A DNA stretch of 64,000 nt from NCBI RefSeq assembly GCF_021725675.1, contig NZ_JAKJPO010000004.1, forward strand, positions 186,001-250,000. The letters run 5' to 3'. This document shows, in pieces, positions 1-8,374 of the stretch. How positions within the stretch are numbered: position 1 is the first letter of the stretch; every line of letters starts with the position of its first letter. This DNA is from Marilutibacter chinensis. GTDB lineage: Bacteria; Pseudomonadota; Gammaproteobacteria; Xanthomonadales; Xanthomonadaceae. The position numbers were made by a program, and so were the translations under genes. A model generated the notes under the pieces. That model had not been told where the DNA came from. It did not search any database and was given only the letters and a program-made list of their open reading frames with translations.

Positions 1-622
1 CCGGCAGGCGGTCGGCGACGATCCAGTCCGCGAGTGCGCTCGGGTCGACCTGGCTGAAACTCGGGGAGAACAGCACGTCGCAGCGCTCGCTCAGCCGCTG
101 CTCGGCGACCATGTCGCGGGCCCAGCCGTAATCCTCCCGCGAGCAGATCACGAACTTGACCTGGTCGTGCGCGGTCAGCAGCGGCAGGTTCGACCACAGG
201 TTGCGATGGACCTCGGCCGAACCCGGCGTCTTGATGTCGAGCACCCGCGAGACCCGCGGATCGACAGCGCCGATGTCCAGTGCGCCGGAAGTCTCCAACG
301 AAACCTCGTAGCCCGCATCGCAGAGCCGTTCGAGCAGGCCGATGCAGCGCTTCTGCGCGAGCGGCTCGCCACCGGTGACGCAGACGTGGCGGGCGCCATG
401 GAACGCGACTTCGTCGAGGATGCGATCGATCGTCCACCATTCGCCGCCGTGGAACGCGTAGGCGGTGTCGCAATACTGGCAACGCAGCGGGCAGCCGGTC
501 AGGCGCACGAACACGGTCGGCCAGCCGATGCTGCGGGACTCGCCCTGCAACGACAGAAAGATCTCGGTGATGCGCAGCCGGTCCGGCGACGCGGCGGCCG
601 CATCGGCAGTCACGGTACTCAT
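1..622 (-). CDS. queE: 7-carboxy-7-deazaguanine synthase QueE (3' end outside window)
   Basis: Radical-SAM enzyme of queuosine and 7-deazaguanine synthesis. It converts 6-carboxy-tetrahydropterin to 7-carboxy-7-deazaguanine in the cytoplasm. About 207 codons are visible from the ATG at 622. Translation gives an N-terminal ITEIFLSLQGES stretch, typical of QueE, followed by the cluster-binding CPLRCQYC motif (CxxxCxxC) and a CVTGGEPL segment, the family's GGE S-adenosylmethionine-binding motif. The frame continues without a stop to the window edge, so the C-terminus is missing. It lies 50 bp downstream of cpoB on the same strand, the usual place at the end of the tol-pal cluster in Xanthomonadaceae, and is probably co-transcribed with it. 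Confidence 0.93.
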   Translation of the reverse strand, partial: MSTVTADAAAASPDRLRITEIFLSLQGESRSIGWPTVFVRLTGCPLRCQYCDTAYAFHGGEWWTIDRILDEVAFHGARHVCVTGGEPLAQKRCIGLLERLCDAGYEVSLETSGALDIGAVDPRVSRVLDIKTPGSAEVHRNLWSNLPLLTAHDQVKFVICSREDYGWARDMVAEQRLSERCDVLFSPSFSQVDPSALADWIVADRLP

Positions 623-671
623 CGGGAAATTCTAGCGGACGCCGCCGCCTGAGAGGCGCCGGGCGCCGGCT

Positions 672-1478
672 TCAGCGCAGGCGGTTCAGCTGGATCGCGC
701 TGAGCCGGTCGGCGGCGGTGCGCGCCGCGTCGGTGCCCGGATAGCGCTCGGTCACCATCGAAAGGGTGCGTTCGGCCTCGTCGATCCGCTCCAGGCCATA
801 CTGGGACAATCCCAGCTTGAGCAGGGCGCCGGGCGCCTTGTCGTGGGTGGGATAGCGCTCCATCAGGGCCTGGAACTGGGTCATCGCCAACGGGTAGTTG
901 CCGGTGACGTAGTAGCTTTCGCCGAGCCAGTACAGCGCGTTGGGCGCATAGGCGCCGTCCGGGTACTGCTGCAGGAACGACTGGAACAGGCTGGCCGAAT
1001 CGGCATATTCGCCGGTCTTCAGCGCGGTGAACGCGGCATCGTAGGCGGTGCGTTCGTCGGCGCCCTGGGCGATCGTGCCGGGGTCGCCGTAGACCGACGG
1101 CGGGGTGTCCCGGACCGCCGCCGAGGGCGACGGAGCCGGAGTGGCCATGGCATCCGCCCCTGCCGCGGGCGGTGCGACCTGCCCGCCCTCGAGGCGGTTC
1201 AGGCGCCCGTCCAGGTCCAGATACTGGGCCTTGCCGCTCTCCTGCTGCTGCTTCAACTGGTGGTTCAGCTCCTCGACCTGCGAGCGCAGCGCCTGCACCT
1301 CGGCCTTGAGCTGGTTGACCTGGTTGAGCAGGTCCATGGTGGCCTGGTTGTCGGCGGCGCGCTGTTCGAGCAGCGCGACCCGGTCGGCCAGGCTCATGCG
1401 TTGGGCCGACGCCGGTGCGGCGGCCACGAGGGCCGCCGCGAGCATCGAGCTGGCGAGCAAATGACGCATCGACATCAT
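672..1478 (-). CDS. cpoB: Cell division coordinator CpoB (YbgF), Tol-Pal associated
   Basis: Periplasmic TPR protein that works with TolA and PBP1B to couple outer-membrane constriction to septal peptidoglycan synthesis (family knowledge). The 268-residue product has a signal peptide ending near PASAQ (about residue 26), then a coiled-coil segment (about residues 28-95, rich in L, Q and E) for trimerisation, a Pro/Ala linker, and C-terminal TPR-like repeats from about residue 145 (YDAAFTALKTGEYADSASLF, then LGESYYVTGNYPLAMTQF). The length matches the family (about 250-270). It starts 21 bp after pal, as in other tol-pal operons. A second ATG three codons in could be the true start. Confidence 0.95.
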   Translation of the reverse strand: MMSMRHLLASSMLAAALVAAAPASAQRMSLADRVALLEQRAADNQATMDLLNQVNQLKAEVQALRSQVEELNHQLKQQQESGKAQYLDLDGRLNRLEGGQVAPPAAGADAMATPAPSPSAAVRDTPPSVYGDPGTIAQGADERTAYDAAFTALKTGEYADSASLFQSFLQQYPDGAYAPNALYWLGESYYVTGNYPLAMTQFQALMERYPTHDKAPGALLKLGLSQYGLERIDEAERTLSMVTERYPGTDAARTAADRLSAIQLNRLR

Positions 1479-1499
1479 CGATATCCTATACGCGCCGCA

Positions 1500-2027
1500 T
1501 TACTTGGCGGTGTAGACGATCTCGACGCGACGGTTGCGGGCCCAGCAGTCCTCGTTGGACTCGGTGCAGACCGGACGCTCCTCGCCGTAGCTGACCACGG
1601 TGATCTGGCTGCCGGAACCGCCGTTGGCCTGGATCGCCGAGGACACCGCATTGCCGCGGCGCTCGCCGAGGCCGACGTTGTAGTCGCGGCTGCCGCGCTC
1701 GTCGGCGTTGCCTTCCAGGGTCATCCGCGAGGTCGGGCGGTCACGCAGGTACTTGGCGTGGCAGGCGACGATCGACTGGAACTCCGGACGCAGCGCGTCC
1801 TGGTCGAAGTCGAAGTACACCACGCGCTGGCGCAGGCAGGCGTCGGTGTCCAGGTCTTCCGGGGTGTAGGCGCCCGGGGTGACCGGCGTGGTGTCGGTGA
1901 CAGGCGCGGTCGGGGTGGTGTCGGCCGGCGGCTCTTCCTTGACCTTCTTGGAGCAGGCTACGGCGACCGTGCACAGGACGGCGGCGAGAACGATCTTGCC
2001 GATGGTGGCCGGGGTGGTGCTGTTCAT
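1500..2027 (-). CDS. pal: Peptidoglycan-associated lipoprotein Pal
   Basis: Outer-membrane lipoprotein whose OmpA-like domain binds peptidoglycan and whose partners are TolB and TolA. The 175-residue product has a lipoprotein signal peptide with lipobox VAVAC, making Cys25 the lipidated residue, then a short Pro/Thr-rich tether and an OmpA domain from about residue 65. The domain carries the peptidoglycan-binding NVGLGERRGNAV segment. A good ribosome binding site (GAGGA, about 7 nt before ATG 2027) supports this start. A 162-bp gap separates it from tolB, more than elsewhere in the cluster, so pal-cpoB may have its own promoter in addition to read-through. Confidence 0.97.
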   Translation of the reverse strand: MNSTTPATIGKIVLAAVLCTVAVACSKKVKEEPPADTTPTAPVTDTTPVTPGAYTPEDLDTDACLRQRVVYFDFDQDALRPEFQSIVACHAKYLRDRPTSRMTLEGNADERGSRDYNVGLGERRGNAVSSAIQANGGSGSQITVVSYGEERPVCTESNEDCWARNRRVEIVYTAK

Positions 2028-2189
2028 GGTTGTTCCTCGTCGTTGCGTGGGACAGATGGGTTCGCGAAAGGGACTGCGTTCTTGAACGATCTACGTCTTG
2101 TATCTGGGACCGGGCCGCGCGGGCCTGGCGAATGTTTCCTTCTATTCATGCATCAGACCCCGTGCACGTCGGGGAAGCGCCATCGGGCT

Positions 2190-3539
2190 TCAACGTTTGA
2201 GGCGGTACGGTCCCCAGGCCGGTTCACGCACGTCGCCATCGGCCAACACCAGGCGCTGGCGCACCCGGGCATCGGCCGAAACCGCGTACAGCACCCCCTT
2301 GCGGCCCTCGCGCGCAGCATAAATGATCATCGCGGCATTGGGGGCAAAGCTCGGCGACTCGTCCAGCGACCCCGGCGACAGGGTGCTCCAGCGCGGCGAG
2401 CCCAGGCTGCTGTCCATCAACGCGATCCGGTAGGTGTTGCCGCTGCCCTGGGCGGTGACCATCTTCTTGCCGTCGAACGAGACGTCGGCGCTGGCGTTGT
2501 AATTGCCCTGGAAGGTGACCCGGCTGGCGCTGCCGCCGCCGGCCGGCACCTGGTAGATCTGCGGACGGCCGCCGCGGTCGGAAGTGAAATAGATGGTGCT
2601 GCCGTCGGCGCTCCAGGTCGGCTCGGTATCGATGCTGAAATGGTTGGTAAGCTGGGTCAGCGCCCGGCTGCCCAGGTCCATCACGTAGATCTCGGGGTTG
2701 CCGGACTTGGACAGGGTCAGCGCCAGCCGGCGGCCGTCCGGCGAGAACGCCGGCGCGCCGTTGATGCCGCGGAACTGGGCGATCCGCTCACGGCTGCCGC
2801 TGCCGATCTCCTGGATGTAGATCGAGGAGTTGCCGCCCTCGAAGCTGACGTAGGCCAGGCGGTTGCCGTCCGGGCTCCACGACAGCGACAGCAGCGGCTC
2901 GGACGAGCGCACCACGGTCTGCGGGTTGTATCCATCCGAGTCGGCGACCATCAGCGCGTACTGGGTGTCGCGACCGGTGCCGGTCGCGGTCACGTAGGCG
3001 ATGCGGGTGAAGAACGCGCCGCGTACGCCGAGGATCTTCTCGTAGATCGCATCGGCGATCTGGTGGGCTGCATCGCGCATCGCCGCCGGCCGCGCGGTCA
3101 TCGCGAAGCCGAGCAGGCGCTCCTGGGTGGCGACGTCGAACAGTTCGTATTCGACCCGGTAACCGCCACCTGCGGCATCGACCACGCGACCGACGACCAG
3201 GTAGTCCTGGTTGAGCGCGCGCCAGGTCGGATAGTTGACCTCGCTGCCGCGGGTCGGACGTTCGATCAACCGGTCGGCGGCGAGGCTGCGGAACTGGCCG
3301 GAGCGGTTGAGGTCGGCGGCGACGACCGCGGCGACATCGGTCTCGGGAGCGGCGGCGCTGCCCTGGTACGGCATCGGCACCACCGCGATCGGCAGCGCCG
3401 CTGCGTTGCCGCCGACGATGTCCAGCTCCAGCCCCTGCTGGGCGGACGCGGCGAACGGCAGCAGGGCGGCGAACACCGCTGCCAGCGCGGGCAAGGCCAG
3501 CGTGGTTGTGAGCCGGCTCAGATATCGTTTCATCGGCAT
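2190..3539 (-). CDS. tolB: Tol-Pal system beta-propeller protein TolB
   Basis: Periplasmic protein that cycles between Pal and TolA and links the inner-membrane motor to the outer membrane. The 449 residues match the family (about 430-450). They comprise a signal peptide ending near FAASAQ (residue 34), an N-terminal alpha/beta domain, and a C-terminal six-bladed beta-propeller with repeated SPDG/S-x-DG turns (LSWSPDGNRLAY, APAFSPDGRRLAL, PTWSADGSTIYF). The ATG at 3539 is followed two codons later by another ATG. The same MPMKR opening is found in the extra tolA-domain gene just upstream, which suggests that the two 5' ends share ancestry. Confidence 0.97.
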   Translation of the reverse strand: MPMKRYLSRLTTTLALPALAAVFAALLPFAASAQQGLELDIVGGNAAALPIAVVPMPYQGSAAAPETDVAAVVAADLNRSGQFRSLAADRLIERPTRGSEVNYPTWRALNQDYLVVGRVVDAAGGGYRVEYELFDVATQERLLGFAMTARPAAMRDAAHQIADAIYEKILGVRGAFFTRIAYVTATGTGRDTQYALMVADSDGYNPQTVVRSSEPLLSLSWSPDGNRLAYVSFEGGNSSIYIQEIGSGSRERIAQFRGINGAPAFSPDGRRLALTLSKSGNPEIYVMDLGSRALTQLTNHFSIDTEPTWSADGSTIYFTSDRGGRPQIYQVPAGGGSASRVTFQGNYNASADVSFDGKKMVTAQGSGNTYRIALMDSSLGSPRWSTLSPGSLDESPSFAPNAAMIIYAAREGRKGVLYAVSADARVRQRLVLADGDVREPAWGPYRLKR

Positions 3540-3617
3540 TTCCGGAGTTTGACGTGGAGTGTTAACAGCTTCGACGTGAACGCTGGCTCAAAGCTGAACA
3601 GGCCTGAAGAAGGCCGG

Positions 3618-4070
3618 TCAGCGGTCACGGGCTTCGAAATTCAGCAGCAGCTGGCGCTGGAACACCGTCTCGAAGCCCGCGTACGGCAGCGGTTGCGCCT
3701 TGTATACGGCGGCCTCGATCGAGGCCCGCCCCGCTTCATCGTAGTCACACGGCGATGACACTTCCGCGCTGACCACGTCGCCGCCGGGCAGCTGGCGGAC
3801 CAGCAGCATGCAGCGAGCGCCGGGCGACACGCTCTGCGGGCGGATCCAGTGGGCGACGACCGCGTCTCTCAACGCGTCCCCGTAGCGGGCCATCAGGGCG
3901 TCGTCCAGTCCACCCGCGTCGCTGACCGCCGGGTCCGGGACCGGGCCTTCGGCAGCGGCGGCGAATGGCCACGAGGCCAGCAGCAGGGCAAGCATCAGCG
4001 CTGGCGTTGGCGCCGGCGCGGTACCGGGCGGCAGCGCGCGGGTCGGACGCGGGAGACGTTTCATCGGCAT
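3618..4070 (-). CDS. Stand-alone secreted TolA C-terminal-domain protein (tolA paralogue)
   Basis: A 150-residue protein encoded between tolA and tolB, not part of the canonical operon. It consists of an N-terminal hydrophobic leader (about residues 20-41, ending near FAAAAEG, probably a cleavable signal peptide) directly followed by a domain matching the C-terminal domain of the neighbouring TolA at about 66 of 92 hand-aligned positions. Shared segments include RQLPGG, SAEVSSPC.YDE and the ending LNFEARDR. It lacks TolA's membrane anchor region and long coiled coil. Both cysteines of the domain are kept. Its first five residues (MPMKR) and 14 nt of 5' sequence equal those of tolB, so it may be a chimera of the tolB start and the tolA end. 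Expected location is the periplasm. A role in modulating TolA-TolB/Pal contacts is inference. No strong ribosome binding site is seen. Confidence 0.8.
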   Translation of the reverse strand: MPMKRLPRPTRALPPGTAPAPTPALMLALLLASWPFAAAAEGPVPDPAVSDAGGLDDALMARYGDALRDAVVAHWIRPQSVSPGARCMLLVRQLPGGDVVSAEVSSPCDYDEAGRASIEAAVYKAQPLPYAGFETVFQRQLLLNFEARDR

Positions 4071-4153
4071 GTCGTGGCGATCCGGAATGAAGTCATTGGG
4101 AGGATGGCGTCGCGGCATCCGGGCGGAGCATCTTCCGGCGACCGTAACCGCGG

Positions 4154-5110
4154 TCAACGGTCGCGGGCCTCGAAGTTCAGGATCAGGGTGCGCTGGAACA
4201 CCGGCTCGAAGCCCGCGTACGGCAGCGGCTGGGCCTTGAGCACGGCGGCTTCGATCGAACGCCGGCCCTGCTCGTCGTAGGCGCACGGCGACGACACTTC
4301 CGCGCTCATCACCTCGCCGCCCGGCAGCTGGCGGATCACCAGCTTGCAGCGCGCGCCCAGCGGCACGGTTTCCGGACGGGTCCACTTCGACAGGATCGCC
4401 TGGGTCAGCGCAGCCTGGTAGCGGGCGGCCAGGTCGGTGTCCTGGCCGCCCTGCCCGGCCGGCGCGGCGGCGGCGCTGTCGGACGCGGTGCGCGCCTGGG
4501 CGTCGGCGATCTGCCTGAGCTTCTGTTCGGCCAGCCGCGCCTCGCGCTGGGCGGCCTCGCGCTGGCGGCGGATATCGGCCAGCCTGGCCTGGCGCTCGGC
4601 CTCGGCCTGCTCGGCGAGGCGGCGCTTGCGCTCGGCCTCCTCCTGCCGTTTGCGCTCGGTCAGGTCGACCTGGTCCTGGCGCTGCTTCGCCTCCTGCCGC
4701 TCCTGCTCCTCGGCCGGCGTCGGCGTCGGCTGGTCGGTGACCTCCTCCTGGTCGACGGCGTCGGGCTCGGGGATGAACTCCTGCGCCTCCGGTTGCGGCG
4801 GTGTCGGTGCATCCTCGACGACCGGGGTCGGCAGCGGCTGCGGCGGCGGCACGGTTTCCTCCTCGGCCGGGGTCTCGACCACCGGCGGCTCCGGCTGCGC
4901 CGGTTCCGGGCGCTCGGCGAGGGTGCGCTGCATCGCCTGCGACAGCGCGTTGGCGTCGACCAGCTCGGCCGAGATCGGCGAACCCATCGCCTGCACCTGC
5001 GGATTGCTGCGGTCCCACCACAGTCCCGCGATCATCAGCAGGAACAGCAGCAGGTGCAGTCCGATCGCGAGGACGACGGCCTGCGCGGTGTCGGCGCGCG
5101 TTTCCCGCAT
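4154..5110 (-). CDS. tolA: Cell envelope integrity protein TolA
   Basis: Inner-membrane-anchored periplasm-spanning subunit that transmits the TolQR proton-motive-force-driven motion to TolB/Pal. The 318 residues show one N-terminal transmembrane helix (about 12-30, VVLAIGLHLLLFLLMIAG), a Pro/Glu-rich stretch (about 55-130), a charged Ala/Glu/Arg/Lys coiled coil (about 135-205) and a C-terminal globular TolA domain (about 225-318) with two cysteines, as in the family. It begins one base after the end of tolR, so translation is probably coupled. The C-terminal domain is duplicated as a separate gene immediately downstream. Confidence 0.95.
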   Translation of the reverse strand: MRETRADTAQAVVLAIGLHLLLFLLMIAGLWWDRSNPQVQAMGSPISAELVDANALSQAMQRTLAERPEPAQPEPPVVETPAEEETVPPPQPLPTPVVEDAPTPPQPEAQEFIPEPDAVDQEEVTDQPTPTPAEEQERQEAKQRQDQVDLTERKRQEEAERKRRLAEQAEAERQARLADIRRQREAAQREARLAEQKLRQIADAQARTASDSAAAAPAGQGGQDTDLAARYQAALTQAILSKWTRPETVPLGARCKLVIRQLPGGEVMSAEVSSPCAYDEQGRRSIEAAVLKAQPLPYAGFEPVFQRTLILNFEARDR

Positions 5111-5111
5111 A

Positions 5112-5549
<438 letters not shown>

Positions 5550-5600
5550 GGGGTTTCTCTCGTGTTCGGGGGACGGAACGGCTCGGAGCCGATCCCGGGG

Positions 5601-6383
5601 TCAGTCCTGGGCCTGGCGCTCGAGGATCGAGGAGAACTCGTCGGCGAAGGCGTCGTAACGGCCGCCGATGCGCTCGACCTTGGTCGCGAAGCGGTTGTAG
5701 GCCCAGACCGCGGGGATCGCGGCGAACAGGCCCATCGCGGTGGCGACCAGCGCCTCGGAGATGCCCGGCGCGACGGTGGCGATCGTCGCCTCCTTCATGT
5801 TGGCCAGGCCGTGGAAGGAGATCATGATTCCCCAGACGGTGCCGAACAGGCCGATGTAGGGCGAGATCGAACCGACGTTGGCGAGGAACTCGAGGTTGTG
5901 CTCGAGCCCGTCGAGTTCGCGCGAGGCGGCCACCCGCATGCCGCGCTGGGCGCCTTCGAGCTGGGTCTTGCTGTCGATGCCGCGGCGCTGGCGCTGGCGG
6001 CCGAATTCGCGGAAACCGGCCTCGAAGATCGCCTCCAGGCCCGCGATCTCGCGGTGGCGCTCGGTGGTGCCGGCATACAGCTTGCTCAGCTCGGCGCCGG
6101 ACCAGAACTTCTCCTCGAACTGGTCGGCCTCGCGCTCTGCGCGGTCGAGCACCCGCTTCTTGCGGAAGATGATGATCCACGAGGCGATCGAGGCGAACAC
6201 CAGCAGCAGCATCACCGCCTGCACCGGCAGGCTGGCGTGCAGGATCAGCTGGATGATGTTGAGGTCGCCGCCTCCGGCCGCGGCCGCGGCGGCTTCGGAA
6301 ACGGCCTGGCCGGCGGCGTCGACGGCCTGTTCCGGCAGCGGCTCCACGACGGTGGCCAGCAGCGCGCTCGGCAATGGGGTCAT
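5601..6383 (-). CDS. tolQ: TolQ, MotA/TolQ/ExbB-family proton channel subunit
   Basis: Inner-membrane partner of TolR in the proton-motive-force-driven motor. The 260 residues show the three expected membrane helices: the first near residues 40-60 (IQLILHASLPVQAVMLLLVF), then two after the cytoplasmic loop (NVGSISPYIGLFGTVWGIM and the segment around APGISEALVATAMGLFAAI). These contain the conserved glycine/threonine-rich channel motifs. An N-terminal extension of about 35 residues rich in alanine precedes the first helix. It lies in the order ybgC-tolQ-tolR-tolA. Confidence 0.97.
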   Translation of the reverse strand: MTPLPSALLATVVEPLPEQAVDAAGQAVSEAAAAAAGGGDLNIIQLILHASLPVQAVMLLLVFASIASWIIIFRKKRVLDRAEREADQFEEKFWSGAELSKLYAGTTERHREIAGLEAIFEAGFREFGRQRQRRGIDSKTQLEGAQRGMRVAASRELDGLEHNLEFLANVGSISPYIGLFGTVWGIMISFHGLANMKEATIATVAPGISEALVATAMGLFAAIPAVWAYNRFATKVERIGGRYDAFADEFSSILERQAQD

Positions 6384-6488
6384 GCTTGGTTTCTCCGCGC
6401 CCCGCAGGGCTTGCTATCAGTCGTTGTGGGGTGGTGCGTGCGGACACGCACCGGGTCGATCGCCGCGGGCGCTCCAGCCCGCTCCGGC

Positions 6489-6914
6489 TCAGGCCCCGAT
6501 CCCGGTGTCCGCACCGGATTCGAGCGCCTTGAGCTGACCGTACAGCGGCTCCGGAATCGGCCGGGGACGGAAACTTCCCGCCTCCAGCGCTGCGACGCGC
6601 ACCTGCGCGGTCAGCAGCCTCTCGCCGCCGCGGCGGATCTCCTGCCCGAACACCGCACTGGCGCGGCGGCACTGCAGCAGCCCCGCCGAAACCTCGAGCA
6701 GGTCGTCCAGCCGTGCCGGCCGCAGGAAGTCCACTACCATCGCCCGTACCGCGAACACCAGGTCGTGCTCGCGGCGCAGGCGTTCCTGGCCGTGACCGTG
6801 CGCCCGCATCCATTCGGTCCGCGCGCGCTCCAGGAACGCGACGTACTGCGCGTGGTAGACCACCCCGCCGGCGTCGGTATCTTCCCAGTAAACCCGGATC
6901 GGAAGGCTGAACAT
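6489..6914 (-). CDS. ybgC: Tol-Pal-associated acyl-CoA thioesterase YbgC
   Basis: Hot-dog-fold thioesterase conserved as the first gene of tol-pal operons. It hydrolyses short or medium acyl-CoA or acyl-ACP thioesters and may link to phospholipid metabolism (family knowledge). The 141 residues begin with the hallmark YWEDTDAGGVVYHAQY motif, in which Asp14 is the expected catalytic aspartate. Length is typical (about 135-145). It lies 105 bp before tolQ and is probably the operon's first gene. Confidence 0.94.
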   Translation of the reverse strand: MFSLPIRVYWEDTDAGGVVYHAQYVAFLERARTEWMRAHGHGQERLRREHDLVFAVRAMVVDFLRPARLDDLLEVSAGLLQCRRASAVFGQEIRRGGERLLTAQVRVAALEAGSFRPRPIPEPLYGQLKALESGADTGIGA

Positions 6915-7036
6915 TGCTTTAAGAAAGCGCCGAAACAGGGCGTGGGGGCCGGTGCGGGAACGACACCGCGGCCGGGGCGGGACGGTCCAGCCGGCGTCGC
7001 GCCAGGAACCAGGGGACCGTCGCGCGGGCGGCTGCC

Positions 7037-8083
7037 CTAATCCGCATTCCCGGCTCCGGCGTTCGCCTCGAACAGGTCCGCACCCGACTTCGGACGCAGG
7101 CCGACATGGCGGTATGCCTTCGCCGTCGCCATCCGGCCGCGCGCGGTCCGCACCAGGAAACCCTGCTGGATCAGGTAGGGCTCGATGACGTCCTCGAGTG
7201 TGCCGCGCTCCTCGCTGAGCGCGGCGGCCAGCGACTCGACCCCGACCGGGCCGCCGTCGAAGTTCTCGATGATGGTCAGCAACAGCCGGCGGTCGAGTTC
7301 GTCGAAGCCCTGGGCGTCGATCTTGAGCATCGCGGTGGCGGCGTCGGCGACTTCGCGGGTGATCGCACCGCCGGCCTTGACCTGGGCGTAGTCGCGCACG
7401 CGCCGCAGCAGGCGGTTGGCGATGCGCGGGGTGCCTCGCGAGCGGTTCGCGATCTCGGCGGCGCCGTCGGCCGCGCAGTCGATACCGAGGATCTGCGCCG
7501 ATCGCCGCACGATCTTCGTCAGTTCCTCGGCGTTATAGAACTCCAGCCGCTGGACGATGCCGAAGCGGTCGCGCAGCGGCGCGGTCAGCAGACCGGCGCG
7601 GGTGGTCGCGCCGATCAGGGTGAACGGCGGCAGGTCGAGCTTGATCGAGCGCGCGGCCGGGCCCTCGCCGATCATGATGTCGATCTGGAAATCCTCCATC
7701 GCCGGGTACAGCACTTCCTCGACCACCGGCGACAGGCGATGGATCTCGTCGACGAACAGCACGTCGTGCGGCTGCAGGTTGGTCAGCAGCGCGGCCAGGT
7801 CGCCGGCCTTCTCGATCACCGGCCCCGAAGTCACCCGCAGGTTGACCCCCAGCTCGTTGGCGATCACGTGGCTCAGGGTGGTCTTGCCAAGCCCCGGCGG
7901 CCCGAAGATCAGCACGTGGTCGAGCGCCTCGCCACGGCCCTTGGCGGCCTCGATGTAGATATTCATCTGCTCGCGCACCGGCTGCTGGCCGAGATATTCG
8001 TCCAGCCGCCGGGGCCGGATCGAGGCTTCCAGCATCTCGTCCTCGCGCGATGCCGTCGCCGAGATCATGCGTTCGTCTTCCAT
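7037..8083 (-). CDS. ruvB: Holliday junction branch migration ATPase RuvB
   Basis: Hexameric AAA+ motor that with RuvA drives branch migration of Holliday junctions, after which RuvC resolves them. I place the start at the ATG at 8083 (product begins MEDERMIS, 348 residues), since family proteins start close to this sequence and the longer reading adds unrelated residues. Walker A GPPGLGKT is at residues 61-68, Walker B VDEIH at about 111-115, and the sensor and arginine-finger region around [17 protein letters not shown] is intact. A C-terminal winged-helix domain follows. It is separated from ruvA by about 5 kb holding kup, a regulator and ktrBA. The extra ktr genes make the separation larger than the kup-only insertion I recall from related genomes. 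Confidence 0.96.
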   Translation of the reverse strand: MEDERMISATASREDEMLEASIRPRRLDEYLGQQPVREQMNIYIEAAKGRGEALDHVLIFGPPGLGKTTLSHVIANELGVNLRVTSGPVIEKAGDLAALLTNLQPHDVLFVDEIHRLSPVVEEVLYPAMEDFQIDIMIGEGPAARSIKLDLPPFTLIGATTRAGLLTAPLRDRFGIVQRLEFYNAEELTKIVRRSAQILGIDCAADGAAEIANRSRGTPRIANRLLRRVRDYAQVKAGGAITREVADAATAMLKIDAQGFDELDRRLLLTIIENFDGGPVGVESLAAALSEERGTLEDVIEPYLIQQGFLVRTARGRMATAKAYRHVGLRPKSGADLFEANAGAGNAD

Positions 8084-8374
8084 CCGGCTACCCGCGCCGC
8101 CCGGCCGCGGCACCGGACCATCGACGACGCGCGACCGCGGCACGGTCCGCCGTTCCCGCGCGTTCGCAGGCACGCGGCGATGCATCGCGGGCTGCCGGCC
8201 CGCCGCGTGGGGCGGTGAAGACGTCGGTGGTGCGATCCTGGTTCATCCGCGCATGGTCGCATGAGCAGGGATCGAGAGACACCCTGCCGGCCCGGGGTCG
8301 CCCGCCCGTCGCCGACGCCTGTGGCAGAATGCGCGCCACGCGGCGTCCCAGCGGCGCCGGCCCGGACATCCACC

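Noticed and set aside
2158-2174. CCCCG/CGGGG stem in the tolB-pal spacer as a terminator
   Set aside because: Only 5 bp, 7-nt loop and no T-run; it would interrupt a functional cluster.
843-3758. Very long open frame (971 codons) on the plus strand opposite cpoB, pal and tolB
   Set aside because: It is antisense to three clearly conserved genes, has Arg/Gly/Asp-rich low-information translation and no recognisable domain; such shadows are expected at this GC content.
6919-7107. 62-codon minus-strand frame between ybgC and ruvB
   Set aside because: Overlaps the end of ruvB, Arg/Pro-rich and without homologous features or a ribosome binding site.
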